Assembly: GCF_900182915.1 (NCBI RefSeq)
Contig: NZ_FXUG01000001.1
Coordinates: forward strand, 992,001-1,056,000
Source of the DNA: Neorhodopirellula lusitana
GTDB taxonomy: Bacteria > Planctomycetota > Planctomycetia > Pirellulales > Pirellulaceae
DNA length: 64,000 bases
Direction of reading: 5' to 3'
The translations under genes were made by a program, and so were the position numbers. Positions 53,401 through 62,657 of the stretch are shown here, in pieces. Position 1 is the stretch's first letter. Every line of letters starts with the position of its first letter. The notes below the pieces were generated by a model. The model was not told the DNA's origin. It searched no databases and worked only from the letters and a program-made list of their open reading frames with translations.

Positions 53401-53978
53401 TCTTCGGCAGCCTTGCGGGTCACCTCGGTGTAAATCGCCAGTTGAGCATTCAATGCGATCCCGTCAGGCAGGTTCCGGTCGCCCAAGTTTTGGTAAGCAA
53501 TGGGGCTGAACAGGACAAAACGAAGGTCCTTGCCTTTTTCTTGTCGAAGCTCGCGGTATCGCTTCACCAGTTTGACCAACTCGGCCTGGTAGGCGTCCGC
53601 ACCGGCCGGCCCGGCAAAAGATTCGTTGTACCCGTAGAAGCTGAAAACAACGTCAGGACCGACGTGCTGTAGATACTCTTCGTCGTTGGTGAAGCCTTTG
53701 CTACGCGGCTTTTTGTTCACCATGTCGCCCGAAAAACTCATGTTTCGGAAGCTGACGTTCTTGTCTTGCAACTGGCTTTGCAGGACCGTTTCGACCCATG
53801 GGTCGTGCTGCATTCGGTCGGCGAGTCCATTACCGTAAATGGCGACCAGGTCGTTTTGCTGAAAGGCGAAGGGGCTGTCCGCAGACACCGTTTGTAGGCC
53901 CGACGCGGTCGAAAAAAGGCATAGAATCGACAGGACGGAGAGGCATTGCCGGAGCAATGCAAAGGATTTGCGCTTCAT
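50484..53978 (-). CDS. SGNH hydrolase-membrane-bound dehydrogenase-dihaem cytochrome fusion (PVC-type)
   Basis: This is a 1164-residue secreted protein (signal peptide [20 protein letters not shown]). Residues about 30-245 form an SGNH/GDSL-like domain ([41 protein letters not shown]). From about 360 the PVC dehydrogenase-like propeller ([57 protein letters not shown]) continues to about 720. Helical HEAT-like repeats follow. Two c-type haem motifs occur: CATCH near 864 and CFACH near 1041. The family is abundant in Planctomycetes and probably oxidises sugars or alcohols in the periplasm. The start at 53978 begins the signal peptide. Confidence 0.88.
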   Translation of the reverse strand: MKRKSFALLRQCLSVLSILCLFSTASGLQTVSADSPFAFQQNDLVAIYGNGLADRMQHDPWVETVLQSQLQDKNVSFRNMSFSGDMVNKKPRSKGFTNDEEYLQHVGPDVVFSFYGYNESFAGPAGADAYQAELVKLVKRYRELRQEKGKDLRFVLFSPIAYQNLGDRNLPDGIALNAQLAIYTEVTRKAAEEVGVTFVDLFTPTKDLFDSSSRPYTINGIHLNEDGYRTLADIISHAVLGKSVAADADLSDVYAAVKDKNWHWHNRYHATDGNDTWGSRSTLKFVDGQSNADVLMHELDMLDVMTANRDKAIWAASQDKPYVIDDSNVPPPTKVISNVGGGSRSSNPDKEGSIEYLSPEESMAKLKVPEGYELNLFASEVQFPDLANPVQMQVDAKGRLWAASWNTYPKWEPGKEMNDSLMIFEDTDNDGKADVRKIFAHVHNPLGFEFWNGGVVVTSGPDLLFLKDTDGDDKADVRFPLLQGLGTSDTHHAANNLIYGPDGGIYWQSGIFLVHNHETPWKQNLNIGASGMYRFDPRTFAITPHAANSPNPHGTSFDYWGYCYANDGTGGRSYQVRPEGKGFKMHTLLTKEFRPVAADAILSSQHFPDELQNDFLICNTIGFLGVKQYSLDREGNGKDRKFGEVWGTPGLELINSEDRNFRPTDAVVGEDGALYVSDWHNAIIGHMQHNIRDPNRDHKHGRIFRLTAKGRPLQAPVAIADQPIEALLENLKHPTNGVRHRTRVELSARDSDAVIAAVNQWVKDFDPNDETEAHHILEALWLHQQHSMKNEPLLDKLLNSSVKHAALAANTVKHFWTNVDAKGASGFAAIAESDIVKYATPKHLDRKDRKAYKLGAQVFQREAHCATCHLTHGEGSGNIYPSLVDSPWVKGNEERLIKLTLHGLWGKMTVNGKTYDPSRGVPPMTAFRSLLNDEEVAAVLTFVRNTWGNKASAVSAESVKKVRAETNDRGIFWKPEELLGEHPLEAEYAGSNVAVEEFSNEALEAELMAASPADLAKEAMQRGDAKNGKKLFFASNTTCFACHEPPRGAARLGPDLATIKTKLTGEQLVDSLLRPSKLIDKEYVQVNVLTVDGVILSGVRVSENDDEIVLKNLAEPKPIKISQDDVEEVIESKVSMMPENLARQLKNRQEFDDLMKYIIETRKR

Positions 53979-54206
53979 ATTCTCGGGAGTCGCTTGGAGG
54001 TGGGAACCGCTGTTACGCAAGTGAGGTTGCGTTGTCGGCACAGCGGGTAAAGGTGGGGGGGGCGATTTGAGATCGTTGATTCACAGCATTGTAGACTAAA
54101 ATTTTGCTGCTTGTGCCCACCAGCGTCGTCGCACATTGAAAAGCTTCGTGACACTCTGTTCGAGGAGTGCTGGGCACTCCAATTCCGTTTTTTCCCGCTG
54201 CTAATC

Positions 54207-54758
54207 ATGATTTCCACATTTGACGAAGCGTATCAATTTGTGCTGCAGCGGAAGGTCTGTACGGTTTTTGGAAGCAAGTATTCACCCTACCCCTCCTTGT
54301 GGGACAACACTGGGTTGTCCGAAGCGAAGCCTGATGCGGGTGGCTGGAGCCCGAAGGTCAAGGCGGTGTGGGATTGGAAGACACGGATCCCACAAACTTA
54401 TCCAGACACGGTGTTCTACGGAAAAGTCCCCGGGGGCGATGCGGTCTTGATGGAAATGCAGCACTTTCGGCAAACGCACTACTCGCAAGCGTATCAGCCG
54501 GTCAGTGAACTCGATCCGTTGGCTCAAGAAGTGTTCGAGCTGATCCGCTTGGAACCCAACTACACCGGACCCCTTCGCAAACGAGCGATTGCCGGGTTGG
54601 TTTGTACGAAGAGTCAGTTCGACACCGCACTGAAAAAACTACAGGTGAGCTTGAACATCGTCCGCAGCAACGATCCGAAACGAAAGAATGACTTTTGGTT
54701 GCCAATGAGTGAGGTGCATTTGGATATCGTTCGCGAGCATGAATCGCGAGATCCATAG
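54207..54758 (+). CDS. AlkZ-related protein (winged-helix DNA glycosylase-like)
   Basis: This 183-residue protein begins MISTFDEAYQFVLQRKVCTV followed by PYPSLWDNTG, FWDWKTRIPQTYPDTVFYG and KVPGGDAVLMEM. The C-terminal part (DPLAQEVFELIRLEPNYTGP, LRKRAIAGLVCTKSQFDTAL) looks like a winged helix. This matches a family related to the crosslink-repair glycosylase AlkZ, of about 180 residues. No signal peptide. ATG at 54207 is favoured over the longer frame from 54111. Assignment is moderate: I rely on the FDEA...SLW...W-D/G-W-K pattern. Confidence 0.55.
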   Translation: MISTFDEAYQFVLQRKVCTVFGSKYSPYPSLWDNTGLSEAKPDAGGWSPKVKAVWDWKTRIPQTYPDTVFYGKVPGGDAVLMEMQHFRQTHYSQAYQPVSELDPLAQEVFELIRLEPNYTGPLRKRAIAGLVCTKSQFDTALKKLQVSLNIVRSNDPKRKNDFWLPMSEVHLDIVREHESRDP

Positions 54759-55078
54759 GCGCCGGGGAGGGGGTGACCGAGAGTGAAGCAGGCCAGCATT
54801 TGCAGTGCACTCCGAGTCGTACCGTCATCGAACCAGGTCTCTTTGCCCAATACTTAGATCAAAATGAGGCGGAATGGGGGGGTGGGTCTATGCCGGTTGG
54901 GATGCATTGTCCGTCAAAGACGACTGCAAATCGGGCAGCAATGTGTGTCTTGTTCTGGATGCGATGGAAGACATTGCCAACTGAACTCCTGTAACCTACG
55001 GTTTCGGCGGAGAGGCGAATCGAGGCTTCAGCTACAAACAAGACATCCCGACGAGTGTCTGTCTAAAGGAAGATCACG
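54759..55078. other. Intergenic region upstream of the BLUF gene
   Basis: No gene or clear signal besides the ribosome binding site of the BLUF gene (AAGGA near 55066). Confidence 0.4.
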
Positions 55079-55501
55079 TTGTTCGAATTAGTGTACTGCA
55101 GTGCGGCGACTCGCGGCATGACCGCGTTGGATTTGCAGAACCTGCTGGAAGTCTCTCGACGCAACAACGCTTTGTTGGATGTGACTGGCATCTTGATCTA
55201 CAGCGAACGAACGCGGGAGTTCATTCAACTTTTGGAAGGCGAGAAGGATTGCGTCGAACAGTTAATGCTGACCATCGCCGCCGATGAACGTCACACATCC
55301 GTCGATGTCATGTACCGCGGTGGGATCACCGACCGGAGTTTTAAAGATTGGTCGATGGCGTTTCGTCAGTTCGAAGAATTGGATCCGGAGCTGATCGAAG
55401 GTTACACGACATTCAACGCGGATTCGTTGTCGGCAAGTACATGCGGTGGCAAAGAAACAAGAGCGCGGACGATCTTATCCGCACTGAGCAAAGAGCTCTA
55501 A
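55079..55501 (+). CDS. BLUF-domain blue-light photoreceptor
   Basis: This 140-residue protein is almost all BLUF domain: FELVYCSAATRGMTALDL with Tyr6, RRNNALLDVTGILIYSERT with Asn30, REFIQLLEGEKDCVEQ with Gln50, and DWSMAFRQF with Trp91/Met93. Tyr, Gln and Asn are the flavin-contact residues that rearrange on illumination. The start is TTG at 55079, supported by AAGGA with correct spacing. No output domain is attached and no obvious effector gene is adjacent, so it probably acts by protein-protein contact. The final 30 residues are not BLUF and are low in features. Confidence 0.9.
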   Translation: MFELVYCSAATRGMTALDLQNLLEVSRRNNALLDVTGILIYSERTREFIQLLEGEKDCVEQLMLTIAADERHTSVDVMYRGGITDRSFKDWSMAFRQFEELDPELIEGYTTFNADSLSASTCGGKETRARTILSALSKEL

Positions 55502-55862
55502 AACGCCAGACGTGTCTTGGGATCGAAGTACCTTTTTAGGCCAATGCGACATCCCGAGACTCGTGGGATTCTTGGCGATTCTTAGGACTGAGCGCGGGTG
55601 ACTAATCTTGCCTGAAGCTTTTGGGAAGCTGTATCGTCAAGGTCTCAACGAAAGCGTCCTGCATGCCGCGACAGACTTACGAGGCGACTTGGAAGGCACC
55701 AAGACGCCACAGCGGTTGTAGAAAGCCATGACTTTTCTGCCTGTCAGCGATGTTTGCGAATTCGCTTTTGGCAATTCAGTGCCTGAGTTTTCAGTGAATT
55801 GCGAGCGGACTTACGATCATTCGTAAATTGCGGATGGTCATCTTGTCAGTAAGGTGATGGGC
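55502..55862. other. Intergenic region, nothing recognised
   Basis: No gene supported between the BLUF gene and the DUF1549 gene. AAGG at 55851-55854 is the likely ribosome binding site of the latter. Confidence 0.4.
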
Positions 55863-58436
55863 ATGAAAAACACATTCATGTCAACTTGCGTGTCATTCGC
55901 TTCCGTTTTGTTGGGGGCTGTTCTGCCAGGGACTTCGGCGGTGGCGGATGAGGTTTCTTTCAATCGAGACATCCGCCCGATTCTGTCGGACCGCTGCTAT
56001 TATTGTCACGGATTTGACTCCAATCACCGCGAAGCGGATCTGCGACTGGATATCCGCGAGGAAGCCGAGTACGTCTGGGATCTTGATTCGCCGGATGACT
56101 CGGAGTTGCTTTTGCGAATCACCAGCAACGATCCTGACGTGGTGATGCCACCGCCCGGTGCTCACAAGGAAGCGGTCACGGCTCAGGAGGCGGAACTGAT
56201 TCGTCGCTGGATCGAACAGGGAGCCCAGTACGAACCTCATTGGGCGTTTGTCGCTCCCGAACGGCCGAAAACGGAGGCGATCGGAATCGCCGACGCCATC
56301 GATGATTTTGTTGGTCGCGAACACAAGATGCACGGTCTTCACTTCGCGGCGGAAGCATTGCCCACGAAGTGGCTCCGTCGGGTCGCATTGGGGCTGACGG
56401 GGTTGCCTCCCACACCGGAACGCCTCGATGCGTTTGAGGAAGCTGTTGTGGAGCATGGGGACGCCGCGTACGAACAGGCTGTGGATCAACTGCTGGACTC
56501 CGACGCGTTTGGTGAACGCATGGCGTTGGAGTGGCTTGACGTGGCACGTTATGCCGACACGAACGGTTTTCAAGCGGATGCCTATCGGATGAATTGGCCG
56601 TGGCGAGATTGGGTCGTCAATGCATTCAACGCCAACATGCCTTTCGACCAATTCACGATCGAACAGCTGGCTGGTGATTTGTTGGTTGGTGACGATGGGC
56701 AAGGTCCCTCGGAAGATCAGCTAATTGCCACGGCGTTCAATCGTAACCACATGATCAACGGGGAAGGCGGTTCGATCCGCGCCGAGAACCTTGCCAAGAA
56801 CAACTTTGATCGTCTGGAAACAACTGGCACGACCTGGCTGGGACTGACGATTGGTTGTTGCCAATGTCACGATCATAAGTTCGACCCGCTAAAGCAGACC
56901 GATTACTTCTCGATGTTTTCGTTCTTCAACCAAATCAGCGAAACAGGTTTGGCGAGTAAAAAGATCTCGGTGCAGTTGCCCGGGCAAGCGTTTCGCGATG
57001 AGTACTGGGTAGACAAACCGTTCATCCAAGTCGGTGATGAGAAACTGAAAAAGCAGATTGTCGAGGCGCGGAAAGAAGCCGCTTCGATCAAGAAGGAACT
57101 GGATGAACGTCGCGATCAATATGTCGCCGAAGCCCGCGTGTGGGTTCAAGAAATGCGAGACGATCCAGCGTTGTCGGAACAACGCGTTCCTTCCTCGGAG
57201 TATGTCAGTCGGTTCATCACGAACGCCAACTTGGATAACCCGAAAGACAATGGGTTTCGTCAGTTGATTGGGTACTACATGAATAAGACGGAGCCTTGGA
57301 AGGACTACCAGTCACGTATCGCCGAAGCGGGACTCAGGGAGCACAACCTTCAGTACCAAGTGCCGATGGTGATGGTCATGCGAGACGATCAGCCGCGAGA
57401 AACGTTTGTGATGCTGCGAGGAAACTACGAAACGTTGGGCGAAAAGGTCAGCCCCACCACACCAAGCTTCTTACCGCCACTACCCGAACCCGAGACCGAT
57501 CGTGCACCCAACCGATTGACGTTCGCTAAGTGGTTGGTTTCGGAAGAACAGCCACTGACCTCGCGAGTGACAGTGAATCGGTATTGGCAACTGATCTTCG
57601 GACGCGGCTTGGTCTCCACGCCAGATGATTTTGGAATGCAAGGGGCGCTGCCGTCCCATCCTGAGCTGCTTGACTGGTTGGCTGTCGAATTTCGTGAAGG
57701 CGGTTGGGACGTCAAAGCGTTGCTGAAGGGCATGGTGCTATCTCGCACGTATCGGCAAACCGCGATTGCGGACCGGGCTGCTTTTGAAGTGGACCCATCC
57801 AACGAATGGCTCGCTCGCGGACCGAGGTTGCGTTTGGATTCCCGAGTGCTTCGAGATCAAGCGTTATCGCTGTCTGGAATTTTGAATTCGGATCTTGGTG
57901 GACCGCCGGTTTTTCCTTATCAGCCCGCTGGTGTATGGGAATCACAGAGTTTGGGACGAAACCATTACATGCGAGATGATGGGCAGGATTTGTATCGACG
58001 CAGTTTGTACATCGCTTGGCGGCGAGTGGTGGCCCCGACTTCCTTCTTTGATGTGCCCAGTCGCCAAGTCTGTTCCGTCACGCTGCAACAAACCAGCACA
58101 CCGCTGCACGCGCTGATCACGTTGAATGACGTCGCCTATGTGGAGGCGGCTCGCGTTTGGGCGGAGAGACTGGTTACGATTCCCGGGGACTCCGCGCGAT
58201 TGTCGCGAATCTTCTTTGCCGCAACGGCGCGGCATCCCGAGCCAGAGGAGTTGGCGTTGTTACAGACCATGCTCACGCAGGCGCGCGAACGTTTTAGTGA
58301 GCAACCGGAGGAAGCTGCCAAGCTGGTCGCAATGGGCGAGTCACCCGTGGCCGCTCAGCTTGCCGCTGAGGAACAAGCCGCGTGGACCACGCTGTGTCTC
58401 GCCGTTTTGAACCTGGATGAAACACTGTGCCAGTAG
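55863..58436 (+). CDS. DUF1549/DUF1553 protein with N-terminal haem-binding motif (PSD1 family)
   Basis: This 857-residue secreted protein has a signal peptide (FASVLLGAVLPGTSAVA). NRDIRPILSDRCYYCHG has one c-type haem site (Cys45, Cys48, His49). DUF1549 follows (LRRVALGLTGLPPTPERLDA, DTNGFQADAYRMNWPWRDW, FNRNHMINGEGG), and DUF1553 lies in the second half (LTSRVTVNRYWQLIFGRG, LRLDSRVLRDQALSLSGILN). ATG at 55863 is favoured because AAGG at 55851-55854 gives an 8-base spacer. ATG 55857 is too close. It pairs with the DUF1501 gene downstream, the usual planctomycete partner. The substrate is unknown. Confidence 0.88.
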   Translation: MKNTFMSTCVSFASVLLGAVLPGTSAVADEVSFNRDIRPILSDRCYYCHGFDSNHREADLRLDIREEAEYVWDLDSPDDSELLLRITSNDPDVVMPPPGAHKEAVTAQEAELIRRWIEQGAQYEPHWAFVAPERPKTEAIGIADAIDDFVGREHKMHGLHFAAEALPTKWLRRVALGLTGLPPTPERLDAFEEAVVEHGDAAYEQAVDQLLDSDAFGERMALEWLDVARYADTNGFQADAYRMNWPWRDWVVNAFNANMPFDQFTIEQLAGDLLVGDDGQGPSEDQLIATAFNRNHMINGEGGSIRAENLAKNNFDRLETTGTTWLGLTIGCCQCHDHKFDPLKQTDYFSMFSFFNQISETGLASKKISVQLPGQAFRDEYWVDKPFIQVGDEKLKKQIVEARKEAASIKKELDERRDQYVAEARVWVQEMRDDPALSEQRVPSSEYVSRFITNANLDNPKDNGFRQLIGYYMNKTEPWKDYQSRIAEAGLREHNLQYQVPMVMVMRDDQPRETFVMLRGNYETLGEKVSPTTPSFLPPLPEPETDRAPNRLTFAKWLVSEEQPLTSRVTVNRYWQLIFGRGLVSTPDDFGMQGALPSHPELLDWLAVEFREGGWDVKALLKGMVLSRTYRQTAIADRAAFEVDPSNEWLARGPRLRLDSRVLRDQALSLSGILNSDLGGPPVFPYQPAGVWESQSLGRNHYMRDDGQDLYRRSLYIAWRRVVAPTSFFDVPSRQVCSVTLQQTSTPLHALITLNDVAYVEAARVWAERLVTIPGDSARLSRIFFAATARHPEPEELALLQTMLTQARERFSEQPEEAAKLVAMGESPVAAQLAAEEQAAWTTLCLAVLNLDETLCQ

Positions 58437-58554
58437 AGAAACACTGTTCCAGTGGAGTTCGGCGAGAACCGTCGGAAACGGCTGGAAGCTGGATCGAAGT
58501 CGCTGGCGCAAACCCTTTGTTAAACACACTCTTTCCCTCATGCCGAGGCATCCA

Positions 58555-59970
58555 ATGAATCCTATTGCTCTGAATCGCCGTTCGTTTCTGGGTGGACTCT
58601 CGTTGTCGGTTGGGACGCCCGCGTTGCATGGTTTGATGGCAGCCGAAGGATCTCAAGCGTTGCCGCATTTTCCACCGAAAGCCAAGCGGGTCATCTACTT
58701 GATGCAGTCCGGTGGCCCATCCCATGTTGATTTGTTTGACTACAAAGAAACCTTGAAGAAGATGGAAGGAGAAGAACTACCCGAAAGCATCTTGGGCGGA
58801 CTGCGACAAACCACCATGACGGCCGGCCAGAAATCCAAACCCTGTCTGGGTGCTGCTTGGCCCGGACGGCAACGTGGGGAATCGGGAATGTGGGTGAGTG
58901 ACCTTCTGCCTCACACCGCTGAAATTGTGGATGACCTTTGTTTCGTCCGCAGTGTCCATGGCGAACAAATCAATCACGCGCCAGCCATGACTCATATGCT
59001 GACTGGGCATAACTTGCCTGGTCGGCCGAGTATTGGCGCGTGGCTGAGTTATGGTCTCGGGTCGATGGCGGAGGACCTGCCGTCGTTCGTGGTGATGACC
59101 TCTCAAGACAAGGAAGGCTCGTGTGGCCAGCAGTTTTTTGACTACTACTGGGGATCGGGCTTCTTGCCCGGGAAGTACCAGGGGGTTCCCTTTCGTGGTT
59201 CCGGCGACCCGGTGTTGTACTTGAGCAATCCGAATGGAGTTTCGCGTGCCGCCCGCCGTGAAATGCTGGACGGACTTGCCGAAATGAATCATTTCGCGCA
59301 TCAGCGATACGCGGATCCGGCGATTGAAACTCGGGTGGCGCAGTACGAGATGGCATTTCAGATGCAAGCCAGTGTGCCGGAACTGACTGACTTTTCGGAT
59401 GAACCGCAAAGCGTGCTGGAAATGTACGGTCCGGATGTTCAGCGGAAGGGGAGCTATGCCTACAACTGCTTAATGGCCCGGCGATTGGCGCAGCGTGGCA
59501 CCCGCTACATCCAGCTCCTGCACGCTGGTTGGGATCAACACGGGAATTTGCCCGGGCAGCTTCCCATCCAGTGCAAGGATACCGACCAAGCCAGCGCCGC
59601 CTTGGTGAAGGATTTGAAGGCTCATGGCATGTTGGAAGACACGCTTGTGATCTGGGGTGGCGAGTTTGGACGCACGCCGTTTGTTCAAGGCGATATCAAT
59701 AATCCGACCGCGCATGGACGGGATCATCACCCGCGAGCGTTCACGGTTTGGATGGCCGGTGGTGGTGTTCAACCCGGAAAGATTCATGGCAGCAGCGATG
59801 AGTTTGGTTTCCATGTTGCCGAGGACCCTGTTCATGTCCGGGACTTGCAGGCCACCTTGTTGCATTTATGCGGCATCGATCACGAGCGTTTCACGTACCG
59901 GCATCAAGGGCTCGACTTCAAGTTAACCGGGGTGGAACCCGCTCGCGTGGTTAACGAAATTCTCTCCTGA
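58555..59970 (+). CDS. DUF1501 protein with Tat signal
   Basis: This 471-residue protein starts MNPIALNRRSFLGGLSLSVG, a twin-arginine signal. VIYLMQSGGPSHVDLFDYKE, LGAAWPGRQRGESGMWVSDL, HGEQINHAPAMTHMLTGHNL and VIWGGEFGRTPFVQGDINN are the DUF1501 blocks (alkaline-phosphatase/sulfatase-like fold). It follows the DUF1549/DUF1553 gene by 118 bases on the same strand. Frames extend upstream to 58417 but the Tat signal marks ATG 58555. Exported, substrate unknown. Confidence 0.9.
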   Translation: MNPIALNRRSFLGGLSLSVGTPALHGLMAAEGSQALPHFPPKAKRVIYLMQSGGPSHVDLFDYKETLKKMEGEELPESILGGLRQTTMTAGQKSKPCLGAAWPGRQRGESGMWVSDLLPHTAEIVDDLCFVRSVHGEQINHAPAMTHMLTGHNLPGRPSIGAWLSYGLGSMAEDLPSFVVMTSQDKEGSCGQQFFDYYWGSGFLPGKYQGVPFRGSGDPVLYLSNPNGVSRAARREMLDGLAEMNHFAHQRYADPAIETRVAQYEMAFQMQASVPELTDFSDEPQSVLEMYGPDVQRKGSYAYNCLMARRLAQRGTRYIQLLHAGWDQHGNLPGQLPIQCKDTDQASAALVKDLKAHGMLEDTLVIWGGEFGRTPFVQGDINNPTAHGRDHHPRAFTVWMAGGGVQPGKIHGSSDEFGFHVAEDPVHVRDLQATLLHLCGIDHERFTYRHQGLDFKLTGVEPARVVNEILS

Positions 59971-60052
59971 CGTGACTGATCGGTCGGATTGGTTGCGTCA
60001 GCGGTGTGGGTGACCGACGCGTTGCTTGCAGTGTGCATCGGTGCTCATACTT

Positions 60053-60070
60053 GCGTGCGGTTTCGCACGC
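60053..60070. terminator. Short hairpin after the DUF1501 gene
   Basis: GCGTGCG pairs with CGCACGC around GTTT, 83 bases after the stop. No T-run follows, so termination is uncertain. Confidence 0.4.
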
Positions 60071-60177
60071 TGGATGCCTGCAAAACGTCGATTCGACGTC
60101 TTTCTCGATGCGGTATTCGCTTTGCAAACCGAGTGTCATCCATCCTTCACCTTTGACGGGAAACCTAGGAGTTTGAC

Positions 60178-61137
60178 ATGCGGGTTCTGTTAGCCAACGA
60201 CGCCACGCCTCACAGCCATGCCGCCGCAGATTATTTGCTTGCGATGCCCTTTCGCAAGCCGATTGATCTCGACATTGCTTCGGCCGTCACCCCGCCTATT
60301 CTGGTCGATGGTGGGATGGTCGGAATGCCGATCGATATGAGTGATTTTGTGGAAGAAGAGCGGCAGGTCGCGAAAGCTCGCGTCGACCAGACCGCGGCCG
60401 ATTTCCGCGATGGAGCGCGTGGGAAGTCTCTGCACTCTGTATCGACTCATGTACCGGTGGGGCCGCCACCTAGTGAAGTGCTGAACTTGGCCGATCAAAC
60501 GAATTGCGATCTGATTGTGATGGGTGCCGTAGGTCATTCAGCACTTGAGCGTGTCCTGTTGGGAAGCGTTTCGGATTACGTCGCCACTCACAGTGACGTC
60601 TCGACCTTGGTGGTCCGTCCGAACCGCGACTCCGAAATCCCCCCTTCGCTGAAGAAGATCGTGATCGCTCTTTCGGGCAGTGCCGAAGATCAGCGAATGA
60701 TCGACTGGCTAGGAAACCTGCACTTGCGTTCCAGTGTGGAAATTCACTTGGTGCGAATCTTGCGTTTGGAGTCGTTCTATCGTCAAGACATCCGCCAGAA
60801 AGCAACCGAATATTGGGCGATGTTCGTGAAGCATGCCCAGCAACAGATTCTTGATTTGGAATCTCAACTTCAGTCGATGGACCTGAATACCGAAACGCAT
60901 TTGGTCGAAAGCGATCACGTGGGAGAGGCATTGATCGACTACGCCGAAACCCACGGTTGTGACCTGGTCATGACGGGCGACAGTGATAGCGGATTGCTGA
61001 CCCGAATCTTCATGGGGAGTACGTCCCGCTACGTTCTTCGTCACGCGAGGTGCAGTGTACTTGTTGTGCGAGACAAGGGAGAGCGGGCCAAGGCGAGACA
61101 AGAGTTGGCCGAACAACGGCAGGCGGCAATTGTCTAA
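60178..61137 (+). CDS. Tandem universal stress protein (two UspA domains)
   Basis: This 319-residue protein has two UspA domains. The first is residues about 1-143, ending with MGAVGHSALERVLLGSVSDY and STLVVRP. The second is about 158-300, ending with TGDSDSGLLTRIFMGSTSRY and CSVLVVR. Domain 1 has the G-x-x-G-(9)-G-S pattern of ATP-binding Usp. In domain 2 the first Gly pair is altered (GDSDSG), so ATP binding there may differ. It is 5' of a TerB-like and flavodoxin pair. Such proteins are induced by starvation or low oxygen. Soluble, cytosolic. Confidence 0.88.
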   Translation: MRVLLANDATPHSHAAADYLLAMPFRKPIDLDIASAVTPPILVDGGMVGMPIDMSDFVEEERQVAKARVDQTAADFRDGARGKSLHSVSTHVPVGPPPSEVLNLADQTNCDLIVMGAVGHSALERVLLGSVSDYVATHSDVSTLVVRPNRDSEIPPSLKKIVIALSGSAEDQRMIDWLGNLHLRSSVEIHLVRILRLESFYRQDIRQKATEYWAMFVKHAQQQILDLESQLQSMDLNTETHLVESDHVGEALIDYAETHGCDLVMTGDSDSGLLTRIFMGSTSRYVLRHARCSVLVVRDKGERAKARQELAEQRQAAIV

Positions 61138-61162
61138 CAGCCTATTGATTTTCAATTGTGAA

Positions 61163-61273
61163 GGCACTGACCCTGTGCCGTTCGGAAAAAGTGTTTCAGA
61201 ACGCACCGATCTTGGCCGGTGGACTGAACGACGGAGCGTCTCTGCTACATTGCTATGCGAATTTCAACAGGCC
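61163..61273 (+). repeat. Dispersed repeat copy B (111 bp)
   Basis: Starts GGCACTGACCCTGTGCCGTT and ends in TTTCAACAGGCC. It aligns over its whole length with the minus strand of 15192-15304. It occupies the gap between the Usp gene and the TerB-like gene. Confidence 0.75.
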
Positions 61274-61473
61274 ACGAGGGTGAGCAGCTGAACCGCCCGA
61301 CGAAGGGTGTTGATGTGCATCACCGGTTTCGGCATTCGTGCCGGAGTCCGCCTTCTTGCGGACCTCATCCGCATGGTTGTCAAAAACGCACACGGTACAC
61401 GCTTTGCTTGATGTTGAATCAAGGTTGTTACGGTTTTTGTCGTCGACTTGCAGTTCACAATGAAGGTAAACCG

Positions 61474-62073
61474 ATGTCCCAGCGAATTTACGAAGCGGAT
61501 GCACTCCACCGACGCGGCCAAGCTTTAGAGGACGAGTTTTTCTATCAGGTGGACGCCAAACTAAGGGCTGGTTTGCGGGCGCAAATGAAGCGAGAGGAAG
61601 CTCGTGAAAAGTTAAGGCTGTCGACGGGGATCGAAGACATCGAGTTGCTTGATCATCTTTTTGATGCTGGCGTCACACCCTCTTCGATCGCTGCATTGGC
61701 GTTGGTTCCGGTGGTCTTTGTCGCTTGGGCCGATGGGAGTGTGACAACGGCGGAGCGGCAAGTGATTTTTAGTTCGGCTTTGCATCGCGGGATGAAGGGG
61801 CAACCCGAAGCTTTCAACCTGTTGATGGGCTGGCTTGAAAAACGCCCCGGGAAAGTAATCTGGGATTTATGGAAAGAGTATTCTGACGTTGTCCATAGCT
61901 CACTAACGCCGAAGCTTGCAGAGACGCTTCAGCGTGAAATTCTGCGATCGGCAACCGTGGTTGCAGAAGCATCAGGTGGACGTTTCGGACGCGACAGTAT
62001 CTCGGTTGCCGAGCAAGCGGTTCTGGATCAAATCACCGATGCGATGCTTTTAGATGACTCGCGAACGCTCTAG
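61474..62073 (+). CDS. TerB-like protein
   Basis: This 199-residue cytosolic protein contains VPVVFVAWADGSVTTAERQV followed by IFSSALHRGM. The A-D-G-x-x-x-x-x-E-R acidic motif is that of the TerB/tellurite-resistance domain. The N-terminal 65 residues (LEDEFFYQVDAKLRAGLRAQ, MKREEAREKLRLSTGIED) are helical. ATG at 61474 has GAAGG upstream; the longer frame from 61255 runs through the dispersed repeat and is not used. The 3' end overlaps the convergent flavodoxin gene by 41 bases. Confidence 0.7.
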   Translation: MSQRIYEADALHRRGQALEDEFFYQVDAKLRAGLRAQMKREEAREKLRLSTGIEDIELLDHLFDAGVTPSSIAALALVPVVFVAWADGSVTTAERQVIFSSALHRGMKGQPEAFNLLMGWLEKRPGKVIWDLWKEYSDVVHSSLTPKLAETLQREILRSATVVAEASGGRFGRDSISVAEQAVLDQITDAMLLDDSRTL

Positions 62074-62506
62074 CTCGCTCCAGATCGCGTTCATTGGGAT
62101 GGTTGCGGTTCAGGCCACCAACCCACTTTAGGAAGGCAAATGTGTCGTGGCCGCGACATGCAAAGTCGCCCGCGATTTGGAAGCCTTTGCCTCGTAGACA
62201 TGCCCGTAGCGGCGCATGATAAACCTTGGACAGGAATGGCAATCCGGAGGTGGAGAACACGAACACGCGGTGGCCGGTGCCCGCGCCCTCTGGGAGGCGT
62301 GCAATCCAGTTCCGGACGGCAGCATGAAAACGACCGTAGTAGATTCCGGATCCGAGACCCAGTAGTTGATAGTCGCCGACTGTGCCCCCCATCCACTCGT
62401 CAGGGTCGATGACTTCGGCCTGCAATTCGTCGGCCATCGCGTTGGCGACCAGTCTTGTGTTTTGGTGATGAGGGGATTTACACAGGATGAGTGCTTTCAT
62501 TTTCAT
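62033..62506 (-). CDS. Flavodoxin-like protein
   Basis: This 157-residue protein opens with ALILCKSPHHQNTRLVANAM, a variant FMN phosphate-binding loop. LLGLGSGIYYGRFHAAVRNW and HRVFVFSTSGLPFLSKVYHA give the second and third loops of the flavodoxin fold. It likely carries FMN and transfers electrons or works as a quinone or protoporphyrinogen oxidoreductase. Start ATG 62506 or 62500; no clear ribosome binding site. The stop codon lies within the 3' end of the convergent TerB-like gene. Confidence 0.75.
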   Translation of the reverse strand: MKMKALILCKSPHHQNTRLVANAMADELQAEVIDPDEWMGGTVGDYQLLGLGSGIYYGRFHAAVRNWIARLPEGAGTGHRVFVFSTSGLPFLSKVYHAPLRACLRGKGFQIAGDFACRGHDTFAFLKWVGGLNRNHPNERDLERARAFASHLKASHR

Positions 62507-62657
62507 GCGATCAAACCAATCGATAAGAACACCTTCAGGCAATCACGGTAGCAATTGCCTTCGTCGGCGTCTCGTCTCTGCGTAGAGCGTTGAACGCCCC
62601 ATGCCGGTTGGCGACGCTCGATCATCAACGTCCGTGCAAACGTTGTTTGATGATGCG

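Noticed and set aside
61255-61473. Upstream extension of the TerB-like protein
   Set aside because: The extension overlaps the end of the dispersed repeat and is Cys/His/Arg-rich. A good ribosome binding site marks ATG 61474.
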